Translations under genes and position numbers: made by a program
Shown: piece by piece, positions 53,828-64,000 of the stretch
Layout: each line of letters begins with the position of its first letter
Position numbering within the stretch: position 1 is the first letter of the stretch
The notes under the pieces: generated by a model
Database searches by the model: none
The model's input: only the letters and a program-made list of their open reading frames with translations
What the model was told of the DNA's origin: nothing
From: Oreohelix idahoensis
Lineage: Eukaryota; Mollusca; Gastropoda; Stylommatophora; Oreohelicidae
DNA: 64,000 nucleotides
Assembly: GCA_024509875.1 (NCBI GenBank)
Contig: JAMPIV010005010.1
Location: 545,001-609,000 of the forward strand
Direction of reading: 5' to 3'

Positions 53828-54085
53828 ATTCTTTAGCTCCCCAAGGAGCATAGGCCTTCTGCAAATACACGCCAAGTTCTCCTGCCACGTACCACATATT
53901 TCCCTGTGCAATGGAATCTCCTCTTGCATTTTGTATTCTTTTTTTTTGGTGTCATTGTCTATCCTTCCATCGATGTTTTCATTAGACAATCTATCGCCTT
54001 TTAAAAAAAAGAAATGGAGACAAGGCATCCCTGTCGCACTCCCATTCTGATCTCAAACGGTTTTGTATGTTGTCCGGTAAACTGG
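53828..54085 (-). mobile_element. LINE-A fragment with internal deletions
   Basis: TTAGCTCCCCAAGGAGCATA is the 3' end. The sequence then jumps to GCAATGGAATCTCCTCTTGC and later to AAGAAATGGAGACAAGGCAT (the LINE-A palm region, 8600-8640). About 700 bp of intervening LINE is missing in two deletions. Confidence 0.78.
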
Positions 54086-55369
54086 TGGTTGGTTATAACT
54101 TTACCCATCCATTAATTGAGCTCATAAAGTGCTCACAACATCCTCACTTCTTAACCCTTTGAAAAAAAAGTTCATTCATTCACTGCACAAAGTAATGACT
54201 GCACGAAAGATGATCCAATATCTATAATTACATTACCATTCACATCACTGGTATTACATAATATGAAATAATGGGAAACATCTTGATTGTATTCATGCAC
54301 ACAGTCCTCGGACATTCCTGTCAAATCTGACATAAGTTATTCACATCTTAGTGCTCACTGCTAGAGCAGTAAATGTCATATTTTCCCCAAGGATATCATT
54401 CCTCGTTATCCTCAAATATATATGTGCATGATAGAGATATCCTGGCACACAAATTCAACTTCCTGCTGGGCAGGTCATGCAAGATCACCAACGATTAACA
54501 TACATGCTTATTGGAACATCCATCCCTTCATCTCAACATGTGATAGTGAGATTTTCATGCAAGATCCGCTTGGAAAAACACGTCTTGACACGCAGGCCAT
54601 TGATCACCCAGCCTCCTGATCGTCACAAGTATTTGGGACAAATCTCATATTGATTGTTGAATATTGTCAAGTTATAAGAAAATTTGTAACATAAAACAAG
54701 ATATTGAAAATTCATGGTTTACTTCATAGAAAAAAAAAACAGTGTAAGAAAATACAATTTTCAGTGTCAAGATACACCTGCCTAGAACATGGTTTGACAA
54801 GTAATTTTGACATATTTAGATTTATGAGATTGTAAATAAACTAATCACAATTTTAATAATTTATTTTATTTTCACTTGAAATGCACAATACACGAATGCT
54901 TCTCTCTGTTAAATAAACATCTCATGGATTTCGCAATCACTTGTTTGCATCAGCGTATCCTGAGATAGGATCAGTCCGTCTCCCTAACTGTGACAGCTGC
55001 CAGTGTCTGAGCTGACAGATAGAAAGCAACACTACGGCTTTCATGTATTGACCAATGAGTTAAGCAGACTTTTATGGGAGTCTGGGATATCTGAGAATGT
55101 CTGAGTGAAAGATTTAGAGTAGCCGGGAACATCATTAGCCATAAGAACCCATTGTTCAGGTTGCTGATAGTGATGCTAGGAAGAAGTAATGAGCTAGTTA
55201 TTTCTAATGCTGATTGTCTGCTTGTTGTAGTTAGCTTGAGAGAGATGGAGAGACAAGAGACGAAAGAGATTAATGTGTGCAGTTCACACCTGTTGTTTCA
55301 AAGAACTGAAGCATTCTTGAATTCTGAAATCACAAGTATTTATTTTCTTATTTTTTCTCCAAGCTTCTT
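54086..55369. other. Unassigned AT-rich DNA
   Basis: No repeat family or exon recognised; probably GRK intron. Confidence 0.4.
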
Positions 55370-56300
55370 TCACACCTCCCATTGCATACACAATTTTTTT
55401 CATTTTTAGGTCTGTTTTATTCAAGCTGGTCCAGTCATGTCTTTCCTACGTCTGTTTGCTATGTCTGTACTGTTCTTGTCTTATTTCTCAAGGCCTTTAA
55501 TTAATTAATTTTTTTCCACCTTGGTCCAGTTTGATTAATCAGGGGGTGTTTCACAAAACTTTCTCTTGCACATTTACCTCCAGCTATTCTTTCATTATGG
55601 CTTTTAGCAACGTTACATTTTTTTTAAAAAATATGACCAAAATATTTTAGCTGTCCAGCTTTGATCTCATTAATTCTCTTTTAATTCCTAGCTTATCTAG
55701 GATTTCTTTGTTTTCTTCCCCTTTCATGAGGTGCACACCATTCTTTTATATATCCACATCTCATAGACCTAAATTCTTTTATCTAACTAATTCTTCATTG
55801 TTCATGTTTGTGCACCATACAGTAATAAAGAGTATTTATAACACTTGATGAGTCATTTTTAATTTGTGAGTTATTTGTTTGGACGTTAGTATTTGTATAT
55901 TATTGTTGAATATACCTTCGCTATTCATATTCTCTACTTGATTTCTTTTTTCACATCTGCCATCTTCTGCAGTTATTTGTCACTAGATATGAAAAACTGT
56001 TGACTTGTTCCAGTATGTTCCAATTTGTTCTTATTTTTAAAGTTGCCATTAGTTCTGCTTTGCTAATTATCATGGTGTTCTTCTTCTCAATGTTAATGTC
56101 AAAGCCATATTTATAACTTTCCTATTTACTTGCCTCAATGTTTCTTGTTTCCCATGTTTGCTTTCAGCCATAAAACTGTATCAGCATTATATTTAAGGTA
56201 GTTTATTGATCATGGGTGTTTGTCATAGCATTTCTTGTTTGAAAATTTTGTTCTGCGTAGATATTAAATTGTCAAGGGGACAGTAGTCATCATGTCTCTC
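55370..56300 (-). pseudogene. Old LINE reverse-transcriptase C-terminal fragment
   Basis: On the minus strand, broken frames give KKNTMIISKAELMATLKI, then LEQVNSFSYL and later GQLKYFGHIF. This is the order of the post-palm blocks (KTKxM, FxYLG, GHxxR) of RTE/L1-like LINEs. There are many stops, so it is older than the other LINEs here. Confidence 0.6.
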
Positions 56301-56489
56301 ACCTCTTTTAATGTCTGTATACTAGGAGTTATCTGCTGAAGTGTTCTTGCCTTTGTATTGTAGATCCATTATTTTCTTCAGGATCTGTACATGGTGACCA
56401 TGCATTATCTTTTCTCTGCCTTGATTCACGTCCAGTGTTTATCATTGAAATTATTAGCAATATTCGTCTATCCCCCCAAAAAACCTTGA

Positions 56490-56695
56490 TAAATATTACA
56501 CACACATAAAGGTATGTTTTCAGGCACTCGTGAATAATAAAGAAGTAGAAAACCAGACAACAGAAAAACAACAGACGTGAGTGGCTTACCGGGGAATCGA
56601 ACCCAGGACCTTCCGTGCGGCACCCCCGCCTAGCTATGGAAGGGAATCACATTATCCTCCCTGCCAGCTAAGCACCACTGGTGCTTTATGTGTTT
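56490..56695 (-). mobile_element. SINE family 4 (copy, minus)
   Basis: The antisense tail ACATAAAGGTATGTTTTCAG and AACCAGACAACAGAAAAACA is followed by the head side TTACCGGGGAATCGAACCCA (perfect B box on minus: GGGTTCGATTCCCC) and CCTCCCTGCCAGCTAAGCAC. This is the best-preserved family-4 copy. Confidence 0.85.
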
Positions 56696-56744
56696 AAAAC
56701 ACCTTGATAACGTGTTTCATTATTGGTGACTTCTGTTTCTTTTT

Positions 56745-57030
56745 TTGCGCAGTCTGGAGGCCGGGGCCACAGCTGCGGATAGCTTCTTTTCAGAAAGCCG
56801 GCCCTGAAGTACCGGGGGGTTTCTGGGGAGACACCAAAAGGAAAGGTCTACAGCTTTGACAGACAGATCATAAGGGTAGACTAGTGTGAGATTTTGCTTG
56901 GGGTACCATCTTCGTCTTGTAAAATAGATTGTTACAGAAGCCACAGTTGCTAGAGCACGTGAATCCATTGATGCAGGCTTCCTGCATAGTGGACCAGCCA
57001 CAGTCTTGGCTGCATGCTTCATTAAGAAGC
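56745..57030 (+). mobile_element. Retroposon family C (copy 8)
   Basis: GAAGCCACAGTTGCTAGAGC, GTGAATCCATTGATGCAGGC and TTCCTGCATAGTGG match the family; the 5' part is diverged. It faces copy 9 (inverted pair). Confidence 0.55.
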
Positions 57031-57059
57031 AAAATGGGAAATGGAGAAGAGATTACTTC

Positions 57060-57375
57060 ATATCACCTGTTGTGGTTCTCCCTGGAGCAATTTGTTTTAC
57101 CTGATAAAGTTGCCAGCCCCATGTTCTTTCCATGTTTTCCTCATCAATTTCACCTCTGTATCCAGTTCTCTTCTCCATGTGTTTTTTGGTCTACCTCTGC
57201 CTCTCTTTCCCTGTGGATTCGAGAACAAGGACTGCCTTGTAATGCTATCAACAGGTTTCCTCAATGTGTGTCCTATCCATCGCCAGCGTCTTACATTATT
57301 GGCATATTATGACATGCTTGAGGGAGTAGTGTTTCTTTTTTTTTTTCTTCTTCATTCTCCCACAGATTCCCTGAA
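57060..57375 (-). mobile_element. Retroposon family C (copy 9), split by LINE-A
   Basis: Left half GTTTTACCTGATAAAGTTGCCAGCCCC and right half TATGACATGCTTGAGGGAGTAGTG are contiguous in other copies. A LINE-A piece lies between them. Confidence 0.6.
57120..57291 (-). mobile_element. LINE-A internal fragment inside family C
   Basis: ATGTTCTTTCCATGTTTTCC through CTATCCATCGCCAGCGTCTT is the antisense LINE-A C-terminal coding region, nearly identical to 57535-57715. It lacks the LINE 3' end, so it is unlikely to be a simple target-primed insertion. Confidence 0.85.
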
Positions 57376-57460
57376 ACATTATAAAGTATCGGTGTGTTAC
57401 TGGTATGTTTGACCTTATCTGGAAGTATGATAGGCAGTTTGGTCAAAGTAATCAATCAAT

Positions 57461-58003
57461 CAATACCCTTTAGCTCCCCGAGGAACATAGGCCTTCAATA
57501 AACACATGCCAAGTCTTCCTGTCCTGTGCCATCCGCTCAAGTTCTTTCCATGTTTTCCTCATCATTTTCACCTCTGTATCCAGTTCTCTTCTCCGTGTGT
57601 TTTTTGGTCTACCTCTGCCTCTCTTTCCCTGTGGATTCCAGAACAAGGACTGCCTTGTAATGCTATCAACAGGTTTCCTCAATGTGTGTCCTATCCATCG
57701 CCAGCGTCTTCTTCTAACCTCTTGTTCCACTGGCACTTGTCTGGTTCTTGTCATCAATTCCACATTTGTGACTTTGTCATACCATTTCAGTCCTTCTATT
57801 CTATGCAAGCACCCGTTTATAAAAGTATAAATTAAGCCTGCTAAAGATCATGCTGTTCAGGCTGACTCCCAGTTGCACTATTTTGAGTACAAACGATACA
57901 GAACGCTGGACGAGCTTTTTTGCATTGCAAAGTATATTCAGATGTTAAGCCAGTCCTATTCTATGGCTGTGAAACATGGAGAACAACAAAAACAAGCAGA
58001 AAG
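57461..58003 (-). mobile_element. LINE-A copy with inverted 5' piece
   Basis: 57461-57830 is the antisense LINE-A 3' end with an (AATC)n tail (ATCAATCAATCAATACCC) and codes for RRIEGLKWYDKVTNVELM-like residues onward. At 57915-58003 the plus strand encodes VKPVLFYGCETWRTTKT, the segment just upstream in LINE-A but in opposite orientation. This is a second probable 5' inversion. LINE-F begins at about 58004. Confidence 0.75.
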
Positions 58004-60280
58004 CTTACTTACTTACCTACTTAGTCGTTCCCCTTCTACCGTGAGGTGTAGAGGTTTGGAAGAGAGAGCACCAGACCATTCTATCAGCTGTCTTCTTCCT
58101 GGCCTGGTTCCATTCTAGTCCTCGGTCCTTCAAAGATTGTCTAATGTTGTCCTCCCAGCGGACTCTGGGTCGTCCTGGAGGTCTGGATCCCTGGCTCTTT
58201 GTTTCCCATGCTTGTCGTGGTAGCCGATCTTCTCCCATTCTGCAGACATGGCCAAACCATCTTAGTTGGGACTGTTCTATTTGGGTCTGCAGCGGATGGG
58301 ATTTTAGGCCTTGACGGATCGTCTGGTTGCGGACCATGTCTCTTCTTGTTACTCAACCACTTTCCTCAGATACCTCATTTCTGAGGTTTGGATCTGGCTT
58401 TTGTGGGTTGTAGTCATTGCCCACGACTCGCATCCATATGTCAAGACTGGGACATAGGTGGAGCGGTATACAGCCATCTTCGTTTTCTTATCAACCTCTT
58501 TCTTGCTGAGGAATCCACGATTTATGGCCTGAAAAAGTCTCCCAGCCGCTGCTTTTCGAGTGGCCAACTCTTCTTTGATGCCTCCCTTTTGGTCTATAAT
58601 AGCTCCGAGATATTTAAAGTGGTCGACCTGCTCCAGGACCTGTTCTCCCAACTTAATCTGATGTTTTCTTTCTTCTCGTGATATCACCATGGATTTTGTT
58701 TTAGAGCTGCTTATGACCATCCCTCTCTTCTCCAGCTCTTCCTTCCAGACTTGCAGGTTGGATTGGAGATGTGCCTCTGATTTAGCAATCAGGGCAACAT
58801 CATCAGCAAATGCCAGCTCCGAAATATAGACCTGTCTCATCTTCCAGTACCCCACTGAATACTTTCTTGTTCTCTCCGTACATGCCTTGATGACATCGTC
58901 CATAAGGAGTATGAAGAGGTAAGGTGATAGGATATCACCTTGTCTTACACCAGTGGTGGTCCTGAACTCTTCTGACTTATGGTCTGCTGTCCTCACATAA
59001 TTTCTGCAAGACTTGTAGAAGCTCTGTATAGCATGAATCAGAGGTGCTGGAGTATTCTTCCTTGCCAAACAGTCCCAAAGTTTGCTCCAGGGGACCCTGT
59101 CACACGCCTTTTCCAGATCTATGAAACAAAGATGGATCTCACTCTTATACTCAAGGGCCTTTTCACTCAGCTGTCTGAGTGTGAAGATTAGGTCTTGAGT
59201 ACTTCGGTTTGCTCGGAATCCGCACTGGACCTCATCCAATTGTGGCTCAGCTAGGCGTCGGAGTCTCTGCTCCAGGGTTCTAGAGTAGATTTTACCAGGG
59301 GCAATGAGAAGGGATATGCCTCTATGGTTTCCACATTGTCGATTGTCACCCTTTTTGAAAATTGGTGTTATGATGGCGATCTCCCAATCCTTTGGTATGG
59401 TCTTGTTGCACCATGCTGCCTGTAGGACCTTTAAGAGTAATAGGTCGCCTGATGCTCCCATGTACTTAACCATTTCTGGTGTTATACCATCATGCCCTGC
59501 TGCTTTGCCCATCTTGATTTTCTCTAGTGCTGCCCTCAGTTCTTCCATCTTTATGTCATCTTCACCATCATTGGTTTCCTCTTCTGTGTCAGTGGTTATC
59601 ATTTCTGTGCTTCATCATGCTCACCATCCAGGAGTTCTGAGAAATATTCTTTCCATCTTTCCATTACTTCCTTCGGGGCAGTAAGCAATTTGCCTTGCTT
59701 GTCCTTTATAAATTTGAGAGGGCATTGTTTTTCTTTCCTCATGTTCTTTAGGGTCTTATAGAACAATTTCTGGTTTTCTTGTGCATCTTTTTCTAGCTTT
59801 TCTCCAAATTCTTCCCAGGACTTCTGTTTTGCTGCTAGCACTTTGTTCTTTGCTTCTGTTCTGAGTGTCACATATTCTCTATATTTTTCCATTTGTCCTG
59901 TTGTGTTTTTAGCTCCTAAGTATTGTTTCCATGCCATTTTCTTCTCTCTTATTTTTCTCTTTGACTTCCTCTGTCCACCAAGGTGTCCTCTTTCTCTGGT
60001 TCCCAAGTCGGACTTCACCGCATGCTTCTGCAGCAGCTGTCTTTATGATATCCTTGAATTTATTCCAGAGGGTTTCCAAGTCATCAGGTCGTTCTTCTGT
60101 GTTGCTCACTGCTGTAGCAATAAGCCCCTGATATCTGGTCTTAATTTCTGGCTCTCTCAGCTTGTAGGTCCTAATGCTCATTTCTCCTGCTCGTTTACTT
60201 GGTTTCTTGCGTGATGTTGGGCAGTTCCTAGGCTGAGCAACTCTTTCAGTTGTTCGTTTGATTGTTAGCAGGTGATACGG
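58004..60280 (-). mobile_element. RTE-like LINE ('LINE-F'), cut by the LTR element
   Basis: A minus-strand LINE whose 5' side ends at the LTR at 60280-60281 and whose 3' end is an (AAGT)n-type tail (GTAGGTAAGTAAGTAAGC). It lacks its endonuclease within the window; that part may lie beyond the LTR element, past 64000. It is inserted in or beside a LINE-A copy. Confidence 0.85.
58017..60280 (-). pseudogene. LINE-F reverse transcriptase
   Basis: The linker (RKRTPWWTEEVKEK; RTEAKNKVLAAKQKSWEEF) leads into the RT: KMGKAAGHDGITPEMVKYM, ITPIFKKGDNRQCGNHRGIS, QCGFRANRSTQDLIFTLRQL, FIDLEKACDRVPW, GVRQGDILSPYLF and the catalytic LAFADDVALIAKS. The C-terminal blocks VLTYGCESW, LRWFGHVCRMGEDRLP and PPGRPRVRWED follow. 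The 417-codon core (58349-59602) is open. Frameshifts of about one base fall near 59950, 59602 and 58345. The protein is RTE-like in motif order. One A of the canonical FxKAFD is altered (EKACD). Confidence 0.88.
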
Positions 60281-60930
60281 TGTTATTTTAAATGACGGCG
60301 TCTGCTGGGGTTTACCCATGCGCAACGTTTAGGGGTCATTAATATTTATAGAATATGTCGATATTTTACGGTATAGTGAACGCGAAATATATGCGGAGAT
60401 TATGACGCATTCGCGTTGGGAAGGTCACGCCGGGTGACTTGGTTACAGGGCCTTTGTTACGCTATCCGTCAAGCAAGAAGGTCGTGTCTTGTATTTCTTC
60501 CAAGGAAATAAGGCTGAGTATATAGCCTATATTATATAGATGAATCGATGTAGACTTCAGGGTCAGTTCGGAAATTAATCTAAGCATGAGATTAATTAAA
60601 TTAAACTAATACTGGAAGGAGAATCGTATTATGATTCAAATTGTAGATGTCAAGAACTCATGTGCTCATTTCTGGCTGTTGACTACAACAGCGCACGTAT
60701 ATAGCCACGATGTTCATCTGACATATTGTTTTGACACGGACGGACATGAATATTATGCATGTAATTCCTAATGAACTATATATGAACTATATATGAACGT
60801 GTACCTACGTGAATGTCGATTATCGTTTTTGTATGAATCTCAATACATGTGGACTCAAAGCAGAAGGCTTGATCCTTTATTTACGTTTCTGGTTCGGTTC
60901 TACAGCTGTTGGTGTTTACCTTTGTCAGCA
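60281..60930 (-). repeat. 3' LTR of the second Ty3/gypsy element
   Basis: It starts TGTTATTTTAAATGACGG on plus. The inner edge is inferred from TG...CA symmetry at TTTGTCAGCA and an adjacent purine-rich GTGGGAGAG (on minus), a weak polypurine tract. Confidence 0.8.
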
Positions 60931-63190
60931 CGATAACTCTCCCACAAGGGAAATCAAATACAATATACTATGCAAATCAGAACGTCGAAGGGATGTTCTG
61001 ATGCCCAGAGCTAACCATTTATAACCAACATTGATACGTCTAAAGAGTGACTTTACTATTGCTGCCACTGATTTCTGATCAGTCTGGATCAGGAATGGAG
61101 ATCCCAGCAAAAACTTTTCCAACTTGGTAATTGCCCAGATTACGGAGAGCAATTCTCGGTCCACAGTGGAATATTTCGTCTCCGGGGGTTTCAGTTTGCG
61201 TGAGATATACAGTACAGGGTGAGGTACATGAATTGCATCGCCCCAAGTCCGTAATTACTCGCATACGTATTGGTAATTTAAAACCTAACAGTTTTGTCAC
61301 ACTCCTAACCTTGTTTTCTTCGGTTGAGGAACAGATACAAATTTAATATTTTAGAAACCGTACTGGGAACCGTACTGGGTGTTTGGATACGTCCCGATCC
61401 AATAATGTGCCCCAGGAATGTTATCTCATTACACGCTATTTGAATTTTAGTTGGTTTAGCGGTTAAATTGTTATCCCGCAATATTTCCAAAACTGATTTA
61501 AGACCCAAAAAATGTTCCTCAAATGATGAACTAAACAAACATATGTCGTCAATATAGGTAATTATATCTGATCTACCTGCTAAAATTTTTCGCATCATGC
61601 GAATAAAGGTAGCTGGAGCATTCATTAGCCCAAAAGGCATCACGTTCCACTGGTAAAGACCTTGTGGAGTTGAGAATGCTGTGTAGTATTTGGCTCTTTC
61701 GGTTAGTGGAATCTGCCAATAACCTTTGGTTAAGTCAATTTTAGTGAAAAGTGTAGCATTGGATAGACGAGGAAGTAAATCGTCAAGGATAGGATGTGGT
61801 TCGCTATCCGGAACTGTCTGCGCATTAAGTTTCCTATAGTCAACACATAAACGTATGTTGTTGTCCTTTTTCCGGACAATGACTAAAGGAGAAGAAAATG
61901 GAGATGTACTAGTCTCAATAATACCTAATGATATCATCTGTTCGAGTTCCTGAGATGTCTTACTCAGAAAATGTAGAGGTACAGAATAAGGATGAACACG
62001 AATTGGTGTATCATCGTTAAGAATAATATCGTGACTAATTACAGATGTGCAACCTGGTACATCAGTTAACACATCTGGGAAAGATTGTAGAAGATCAGCA
62101 ACGCATTGATGCTGTTGCGGTGTAACCGTAGAAGAAATGGTCACATCACGCCAAGATTCAGTAGATTGGACAGTAAGTACAGGTAAAGGCATCTGCACTT
62201 CAGGAAAAGAAGATTCTTCCTCCTGTATAACAGATAGATTAGAATAATGACAAGTAGATACAGTATTGTCATCTAATTCATGAAAAATTGACTGTAAGTG
62301 TATAGGACGTGTATGAAATTGCTTGAGCATATTAATATGGAATATCTTTCTGTGTCCCTTGATATCTAAGACGTAATCAACGTCTGAAATTTTATCAGTA
62401 ACCTTATAAGGACCAGTCCATGAGATCAATAACTTATTGTTATTGTGAGGGAGTAATACATAAGCCTCATCGCCTGGGAATAATTGACGTAATCGTCTAG
62501 ATCGATTTTGTATAGATCGAGCCTTAGCTTTTGCAGCCTCAGAAGAAGCTGTTGCCAATTGGCAAGACTCAATAATATTATTTCGAAGATTAATCACATA
62601 CTCATAAGATGACTGAGTGTCCTGAGTCATCTCTGCATCAATTAATAAATCTTTTATCAGTCCCATAGGACCTCTCGGAGGGGCACCAAAAACTAACTCA
62701 AAGGGAGAGAAGCCAGTTTGTTCATGTGGCACCTCTCGGTAAGCAAATAGGACAGCTGGGAGTGCTCTGTCCCAGTCCTGAGGGTGTTTAACAGTAACCT
62801 TATGTAAAAGTTGCTTAAGCGTACGGTTAAGTCTTTCAACTGCACCGTTACTCATGGGATGATAAATACTACTCAAATTCCTATCAATGTTCCAGGTTTT
62901 CATTACCTCCTTCATGGTATCGGATATAAACTGCGACCCATGATCAGATAATAATTTTCTAGGAAATCCTATTCTAGAGAAAATTAGATGTAATGCATCA
63001 GCTACATCTGTGGTAGTGGTTGTCTTCAATGGAATGGCTTCTGGCCATCGTGTGCATAAATCAATGCATGTGAGAACAAATCTATGTCCTCTCGCAGAAG
63101 GTAGAAGTGGACCAATTATGTCTATGGCCATCTTGTCAAAAGGTCGTACTGAGATATCGCAAGCCTGAATAGGTATATGTATGATATGAC
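60931..63190 (-). pseudogene. Pol remnant: integrase, RT, partial RNase H
   Basis: A 608-codon frame runs from 63131 to 61305 and extends a little upstream (ACDISVRPFDK). Using Met at 63131 as residue 1: integrase D4, D63 and E99 keep the D35E spacing, followed by a C-terminal chromatin/DNA-binding-type segment (PGDEAYVLLPH, LLISWTGPYKV). RT shows RLCVDYRKLNAQT, KIDLTKGYWQIPL, FGLMNAPATF and YIDD at 526-529. A short duplication (TPSTVPSTVSK) and a frameshift near 61320 precede an RNase H piece with DRELLSVIWAITKLEKFL, where the expected TDH reads TDQ. It is non-functional but only lightly mutated. Confidence 0.88.
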
Positions 63191-63303
63191 GTTGATTTTA
63201 TTATAATATATTACTGACATGACCGCGACACTGTTCTAGATAGAACATCGTAGGTTATACGTCGGGTTTTGTTAAATTTTTGATAATTTGATTAATATTG
63301 TTC

Positions 63304-63332
63304 AAAAAAAATCTATTTAATAGATTTTTTTT
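63304..63332. repeat. 29-bp near-perfect palindrome in the LTR-element leader
   Basis: Arms of 14 bp (AAAAAAAATCTATT and AATAGATTTTTTTT) around a single central T, about 30 bp inside the 5' LTR of the minus-strand element. Confidence 0.9.
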
Positions 63333-63361
63333 GCCCCCGTCTGACAGGAAATCTGTTACGG

Positions 63362-64000
63362 TGTTATTTTAAATGACGGCGTCTGCTGGGGTTTACCCAT
63401 GCGCAACGTTTAGGGGTCATTAATATTTATAGAATATGTCGATATTTTACGGTATAGTGAACGCGAAATATATGCGGAGATTATGACGCATTCGCGTTGG
63501 GAAGGTCACGCCGGGTGACTTGGTTACAGGGCCTTTGTTACGCTATCCGTCAAGCAAGAAGGTCGTGTCTTGTATTTCTTCCAAGGAAATAAGGCTGAGT
63601 ATATAGCCTATATTATATAGATGAATCGATGTAGACTTCAGGGTCAGTTCGGAAATTAATCTAAGCATGAGATTAATTAAATTAAACTAATACTGGAAGG
63701 AGAATCGTATTATGATTCAAATTGTAGATGTCAAGAACTCATGTGCTCATTTCTGGCTGTTGACTACAACAGCGCACGTATATAGCCACGATGTTCATCT
63801 GACATATTGTTTTGACACAGACGGACATGAATATTATGCATGTAATTCCTAATGAACTATATATGAACTATATATGAACGTGTACCTACGTGAATGTCGA
63901 TTATCGTTTTTGTATGAATCTCAATACATGTGGACTCAAAGCAGAAGGCTTGATCCTTTATTTACGTTTCGGGTTCGGTTCTACAGCTGTTGGTGTTTAC
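63362..64000 (-). repeat. 5' LTR of the second Ty3/gypsy element (cut by window end)
   Basis: The same 639 bp as 60281-60919 with two differences (CGGACGG/CAGACGG and TTTCTGG/TTTCGGG). No TGG-type primer site is obvious next to it. TACGG precedes the LTR at both copies. Confidence 0.92.

Larger units (their letters stand above)
60281..64000 (-). mobile_element. Second Ty3/gypsy element, IN before RT, internally deleted
   Basis: The LTRs at 60281 to about 60930 and 63362 to past 64000 are identical except for two substitutions over the 639 bp that can be compared. The interior is only 2.4 kb. It carries the integrase core followed by reverse transcriptase, with the same domain order as the element at 8803. 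Gag, protease and the integrase zinc finger are missing between the 5' LTR and the integrase. The element inserted into LINE-F. Its outer end lies beyond the window, so the target duplication cannot be checked. Confidence 0.9.

Overview
This is a non-coding, repeat-saturated stretch of an animal nuclear genome. The one confident host-gene piece is an exon at 52590-52802 (+) encoding part of the kinase domain of a GRK2/GRK3-type G-protein-coupled receptor kinase, with good splice sites on both sides. Most of the remaining sequence is probably intronic or intergenic DNA of that gene. The organism cannot be named from the sequence. The GRK2/3 exon, the abundant RTE-like LINEs, the tRNA-derived SINEs and the two Ty3/gypsy elements with integrase ahead of reverse transcriptase all fit a bilaterian animal. 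An aquatic invertebrate such as a mollusc is plausible but unproven.

Layout. 1-7.7 kb: polypyrimidine and (ATC)n/(GAT)n arrays, a LINE fragment, and a hAT-like MITE into which three SINEs have inserted at nearly the same target. 7.7-15.2 kb: an RTE-like LINE ('LINE-A') split by a young Ty3/gypsy element with clean 5-bp target duplications; the LINE also has an inverted 5' end. 15.7-20 kb: SINEs, a hAT-like element carrying a 31-bp tandem array, and TC and TTCC microsatellites. 20.8-26.5 kb: a small LTR-like element, a Jockey-like LINE fragment, a Tc1/mariner relic, and a second LINE ('LINE-B') cut by a foldback MITE and by another LINE. 27.2-30.1 kb: a LINE-type ORF1 (gag-like, CCHC knuckles) with no recognisable ORF2. 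33-37 kb: a rearranged duplication, homopolymer G/C blocks and nested SINEs. 37.8-41 kb: a full-length 3.2-kb RTE-type LINE with 11-bp target duplications and two frameshifts. 42.5-45.2 kb: an (ATC)-type satellite with a SINE inside. 45.2-52.5 kb: MITE, LINE ends, minisatellites and a 124-bp tandem repeat. 52.6 kb: the GRK exon. 53.8-60.3 kb: LINE fragments and a second RTE-like LINE ('LINE-F'). 60.3-64 kb: a Ty3/gypsy element on the minus strand, internally deleted, with two nearly identical LTRs; it runs off the window end.

The window reads as a history of nested retrotransposition. LINE machinery appears to have produced the LINE copies and the SINEs, judging by short target duplications, simple-repeat 3' tails and 5' inversions. 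LTR elements and MITEs then landed in those copies. A recurring theme is that retroposon 3' tails made of (GAT)n, (GAA)n or (ATTG)n lie next to, or grade into, long simple-sequence arrays. No protein-coding mobile element here looks fully intact. Nothing resembling a bacterial operon, CRISPR array or rRNA gene is present. Most repeat edges were judged by eye and are approximate unless a target duplication fixes them.
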